Source: CAVAWX01 sp963614215 (lineage in GTDB: Bacteria > Actinomycetota > Coriobacteriia > Coriobacteriales > QAMH01). Taken from it: a stretch of DNA of 52,288 bases. The stretch's first letter is position 1. Every line of letters begins with the position of its first letter. This document shows, piece after piece, positions 50,169 through 52,288 of the stretch. The stretch spans positions 1-52,288 of the forward strand of contig CAVECB010000009.1 in NCBI GenBank assembly GCA_963614215.1, written 5' to 3'. A program made the position numbers and the translations under genes. The notes under the pieces are model-generated. The model did no database searches. It was not told the origin of the DNA and was given only the letters and a program-made list of their open reading frames with translations.

Positions 50169-51100
50169 ACGCGGGGTCGTGGGACGAGTTTGCCCGCGAG
50201 CTGGACGCCGCGCTGGAGTGCAGCACCCTCCTTTTTGGCGAGCCCATGAGCGCGCATACGAGCTTCGGGGTGGGAGGCCCTGCAGCGCTTTTTCTCGAAG
50301 CAGCCTCTGTGGCTGATGTCGCGGCGGCGCTGGCCTGCGCAAAAGAGGCGCAGGTTGCCTGGCACGTGCTCGGGCGCGGCAGCAATTTGCTCGTCGCCGA
50401 CGAGGGCCTCGACGCGCTCGTCATCCACATCGGCGAGGGGCTTTCTGCAGTGGAGGTCGATGCCGCAGACAGGCGCATCGTCGCGCAGGCAGGCGCGTCC
50501 GACAAGCAGGTAGCGCAGGCCGCGTGCGAGGCGGCGCTGGCAGGCCTCGAATTCCTCCACGGCATACCGGGCACAATCGGCGGGGCGGCCGTCATGAACG
50601 CCGGCGCCTACGACGGTGAATTCAAGGACGTGTGCACGCACGTCACCTGCCTAGACCCTGCGAGCGGCCGCACTCTCGAGCTGGATCGCGAAAAGGCGGG
50701 CTGGGGGTATCGGACAAGCGCCATCGCGCAACGTGGCCTTATCGTCCTTTCCGCCGAACTGGCCTTGGAGCCGGGAATGCGCGATTGGATCGAGGAGAGG
50801 ATGCGCGAGCTGGCCGCTCGTCGCCGCGACAAGCAACCCCTCGACAAGAAAAGCGCCGGCTCCACCTTTAAGCGCCCGCAGGGCCATTTCGCCGGCAAGC
50901 TCATCCAAGACGCCGGGATGCAGGGGCACGCGCGCGGCGCAGCGCAGGTCAGCTCCAAGCACGCGGGATTCGTCGTGAACAACGGAGGTGCGACGGCTGC
51001 CGACATACGCCGCTGCATACGCGACGTGCAAGAGGCCGTGCACGCGCAGTCGGGCGTCGAGCTGGAGTGCGAGGTGCGCATGCTCGGCTTCGCGGACTGA
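50165..51100 (+). CDS. murB: UDP-N-acetylenolpyruvoylglucosamine reductase
   Basis: A 311-residue flavoenzyme of peptidoglycan precursor synthesis (second committed step). The FAD-binding segments HVLGRGSNLLVADEGLDALVIHI and GIPGTIGGAAVMNAGAY are present, as is the catalytic KKSAGSTFKRPQGHFAGKLIQDAG stretch of the short MurB class. The start is a GTG at 50165 within the GTGA overlap with the thiD stop. The longer frame from 49286 is a shadow of thiD. Confidence 0.95.
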   Translation: MNAGSWDEFARELDAALECSTLLFGEPMSAHTSFGVGGPAALFLEAASVADVAAALACAKEAQVAWHVLGRGSNLLVADEGLDALVIHIGEGLSAVEVDAADRRIVAQAGASDKQVAQAACEAALAGLEFLHGIPGTIGGAAVMNAGAYDGEFKDVCTHVTCLDPASGRTLELDREKAGWGYRTSAIAQRGLIVLSAELALEPGMRDWIEERMRELAARRRDKQPLDKKSAGSTFKRPQGHFAGKLIQDAGMQGHARGAAQVSSKHAGFVVNNGGATAADIRRCIRDVQEAVHAQSGVELECEVRMLGFAD

Positions 51101-51123
51101 AGCCCGCCCGCGCGACGCACGCG

Positions 51124-52095
51124 TCAACTCACGAACATCGCGAGCAGCGGGATGGTGAGGACGCTTGCCACCGTGGAGATGAAGGTCCCGCGCATCATTG
51201 TCTCGCGGTCGCCCTTGTAGGCCAGGGTGAACATCACGCCGATGGCCGCCACCGGCATGCCGGAACTGACCGTCAAAACGCCGAGCATGAGAGGGTCGGC
51301 GATGAAAAAGCGAAACACCAGGTTCACCAGCAGCGGGATGCCCAGCAGGCGCAGCGCCGCGGAGATGTAGGGCGTGAGGTGGCACAGCGTCGAGCGCAGC
51401 GGCTGCATGGCCAACGAGGACCCGATGATGAGCATGGACGCCGGCACGGTCAGCTGCCCTAGATACGAGCAGGTCATCTGCACGATGCCGCCGCGATCGC
51501 TCACCTGCAAAAGCGCCAAGACGACGACGAGGACGCAGGCGATGGTGGCTGGGGAGACGAGGCTTCTTGCCGTTTTGGCCGCACGTTCGCGCAAAGGCGC
51601 CCGCTTTTGCCCCTCCCCTTTCTCCTTGCGCGAGACAAAGGCGACCCCTGCCGTGAAAACGGCCAGGTTGAAGGGGATGTTGTAGATGGCGCCGTAGAGC
51701 ACAGCGGTGGAGCCGAATATCGCGTCGAGGACCGGCAGGCCCATGAAACCGACATTGCCAAAGGCGATGACGAAGGAGTGCGCCCCGCGCGAGCTGGCAG
51801 ACAGGCGCGGGAAGAGGCGCGGCACGAGAAAGGCCACGATGCAGATGAGGACGTAGGCCGCGGCCGAGCACGCGAGAATTTGCCATATGGCCTGCGGTTC
51901 GGCCATTTCCTCGGAAGACAGCTGCGCGTTCACAATCATGGCCGGCAGGGCGATGTTCATCACGAGCTGCGAGAGCATCGTGTCGAAGCTGTCGTTCATG
52001 AGCTTTGCGCGGCGTGCGATGAAGCCGACGACGAGCAGCAAAAACAAGACGAGCATCTGCGTCGTCGCATGCACAAATACGTCCATTGCGGACAT
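51124..52095 (-). CDS. AEC-family auxin-efflux-type transporter
   Basis: A 323-residue membrane protein with ten hydrophobic segments in two repeats. GNVGFMGLPVLDAIFG in the first repeat and LTVSSGMPVAAIGVMF in the second are the AEC hallmarks. Relatives export organic acids such as malate or amino-acid derivatives; the substrate is unknown. Two close starts exist, at 52095 and 52086; the first has GAGGG about six bases ahead and the second AAAGGG about nine. It converges with murB at 23 bases. Confidence 0.85.
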   Translation of the reverse strand: MSAMDVFVHATTQMLVLFLLLVVGFIARRAKLMNDSFDTMLSQLVMNIALPAMIVNAQLSSEEMAEPQAIWQILACSAAAYVLICIVAFLVPRLFPRLSASSRGAHSFVIAFGNVGFMGLPVLDAIFGSTAVLYGAIYNIPFNLAVFTAGVAFVSRKEKGEGQKRAPLRERAAKTARSLVSPATIACVLVVVLALLQVSDRGGIVQMTCSYLGQLTVPASMLIIGSSLAMQPLRSTLCHLTPYISAALRLLGIPLLVNLVFRFFIADPLMLGVLTVSSGMPVAAIGVMFTLAYKGDRETMMRGTFISTVASVLTIPLLAMFVS

Positions 52096-52157
52096 CCCTT
52101 TCCCTCTTTGCTTTTTTGCGTGCGGCCTCATGGTACGGCAAACAAGGAGAAGAAATC

Positions 52158-52186
52158 TTGCGCAAAGCGCCGTGCGTTGTGATAGT
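52158..52186 (+). promoter_or_regulatory. Candidate promoter for the tRNA gene
   Basis: TTGCGC at 52158-52163 and GATAGT at 52181-52186 are separated by 17 bases and lie about 45 bases before the tRNA. Each hexamer matches the consensus at four positions. Confidence 0.45.
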
Positions 52187-52231
52187 ATTCCATCTCGCGC
52201 GTTTCAAGCGGACGCGCATTCGCATACGGCT

Positions 52232-52288
<57 letters not shown>

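Overview
The window is GC-rich and densely coded. The gene content and high-GC codon use suggest a Coriobacteriia-type actinobacterium, probably Eggerthellales-like. The pointers are gatCAB beside an argS-lysA-hom run, teichoic-acid-type GT2/TagF wall glycosyltransferases, a DUF6020 membrane protein, an Ech-type hydrogenase and folate one-carbon genes. The taxonomic placement is inference; no rRNA gene is present.

Region 1 (1-13.5 kb) is a cell-envelope and accessory region. It holds a DHHW/SGNH polysaccharide-modification protein, an N-terminally truncated AAA/DUF4143 ATPase, a small element with terminal inverted repeats, and a remnant of a polytopic glycosyltransferase-like membrane protein. 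Next come two divergent full-length GT2 + CDP-glycerol glycerophosphotransferase fusions, a tandem truncated paralogue, a DUF6020 membrane protein, and an intact AAA/DUF4143 ATPase. The last ATPase lies between two copies of the 3' end of a radical SAM gene. This part is lower in GC, rearranged and clearly accessory.

Region 2 (13.5-29.3 kb, minus strand) is a housekeeping run. In transcription order it reads PAP2 phosphatase, chorismate mutase, PcrA helicase, Mn-dependent pyrophosphatase, NhaA, MscS channel, ArgS, LysA, Hom, GatC, GatA, GatB and a COG1313 radical SAM protein. Many junctions overlap by 1-4 bases.

Region 3 (29.5-42.0 kb) contains a plus-strand TIM-barrel protein of unknown role and then a long minus-strand operon-like array. 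The array reads EchA-B-C-D-E-F (energy-converting group 4 [NiFe]-hydrogenase), PgsA, a MetF-MTHFR_C fusion, Fhs, FchA and FolD. It joins a membrane hydrogenase to the folate (methyl) branch of one-carbon metabolism. FolD has lost the two residues needed for cyclohydrolase activity, and a separate FchA-type cyclohydrolase is encoded next to it, so the two enzymes appear to split the usual bifunctional reaction.

Region 4 (42.0-52.3 kb) has a structured leader followed by ribD-ribE-ribBA-ribH and a HAD phosphatase that is a good candidate for the missing riboflavin-pathway phosphatase. After these come a TQV-repeat membrane protein, an M18 aminopeptidase, thiD-murB, an AEC transporter and the first part of a tRNA-Pro(GGG) cut by the window edge. 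One 62-base assembly gap lies in the Ser-rich tail of echA.
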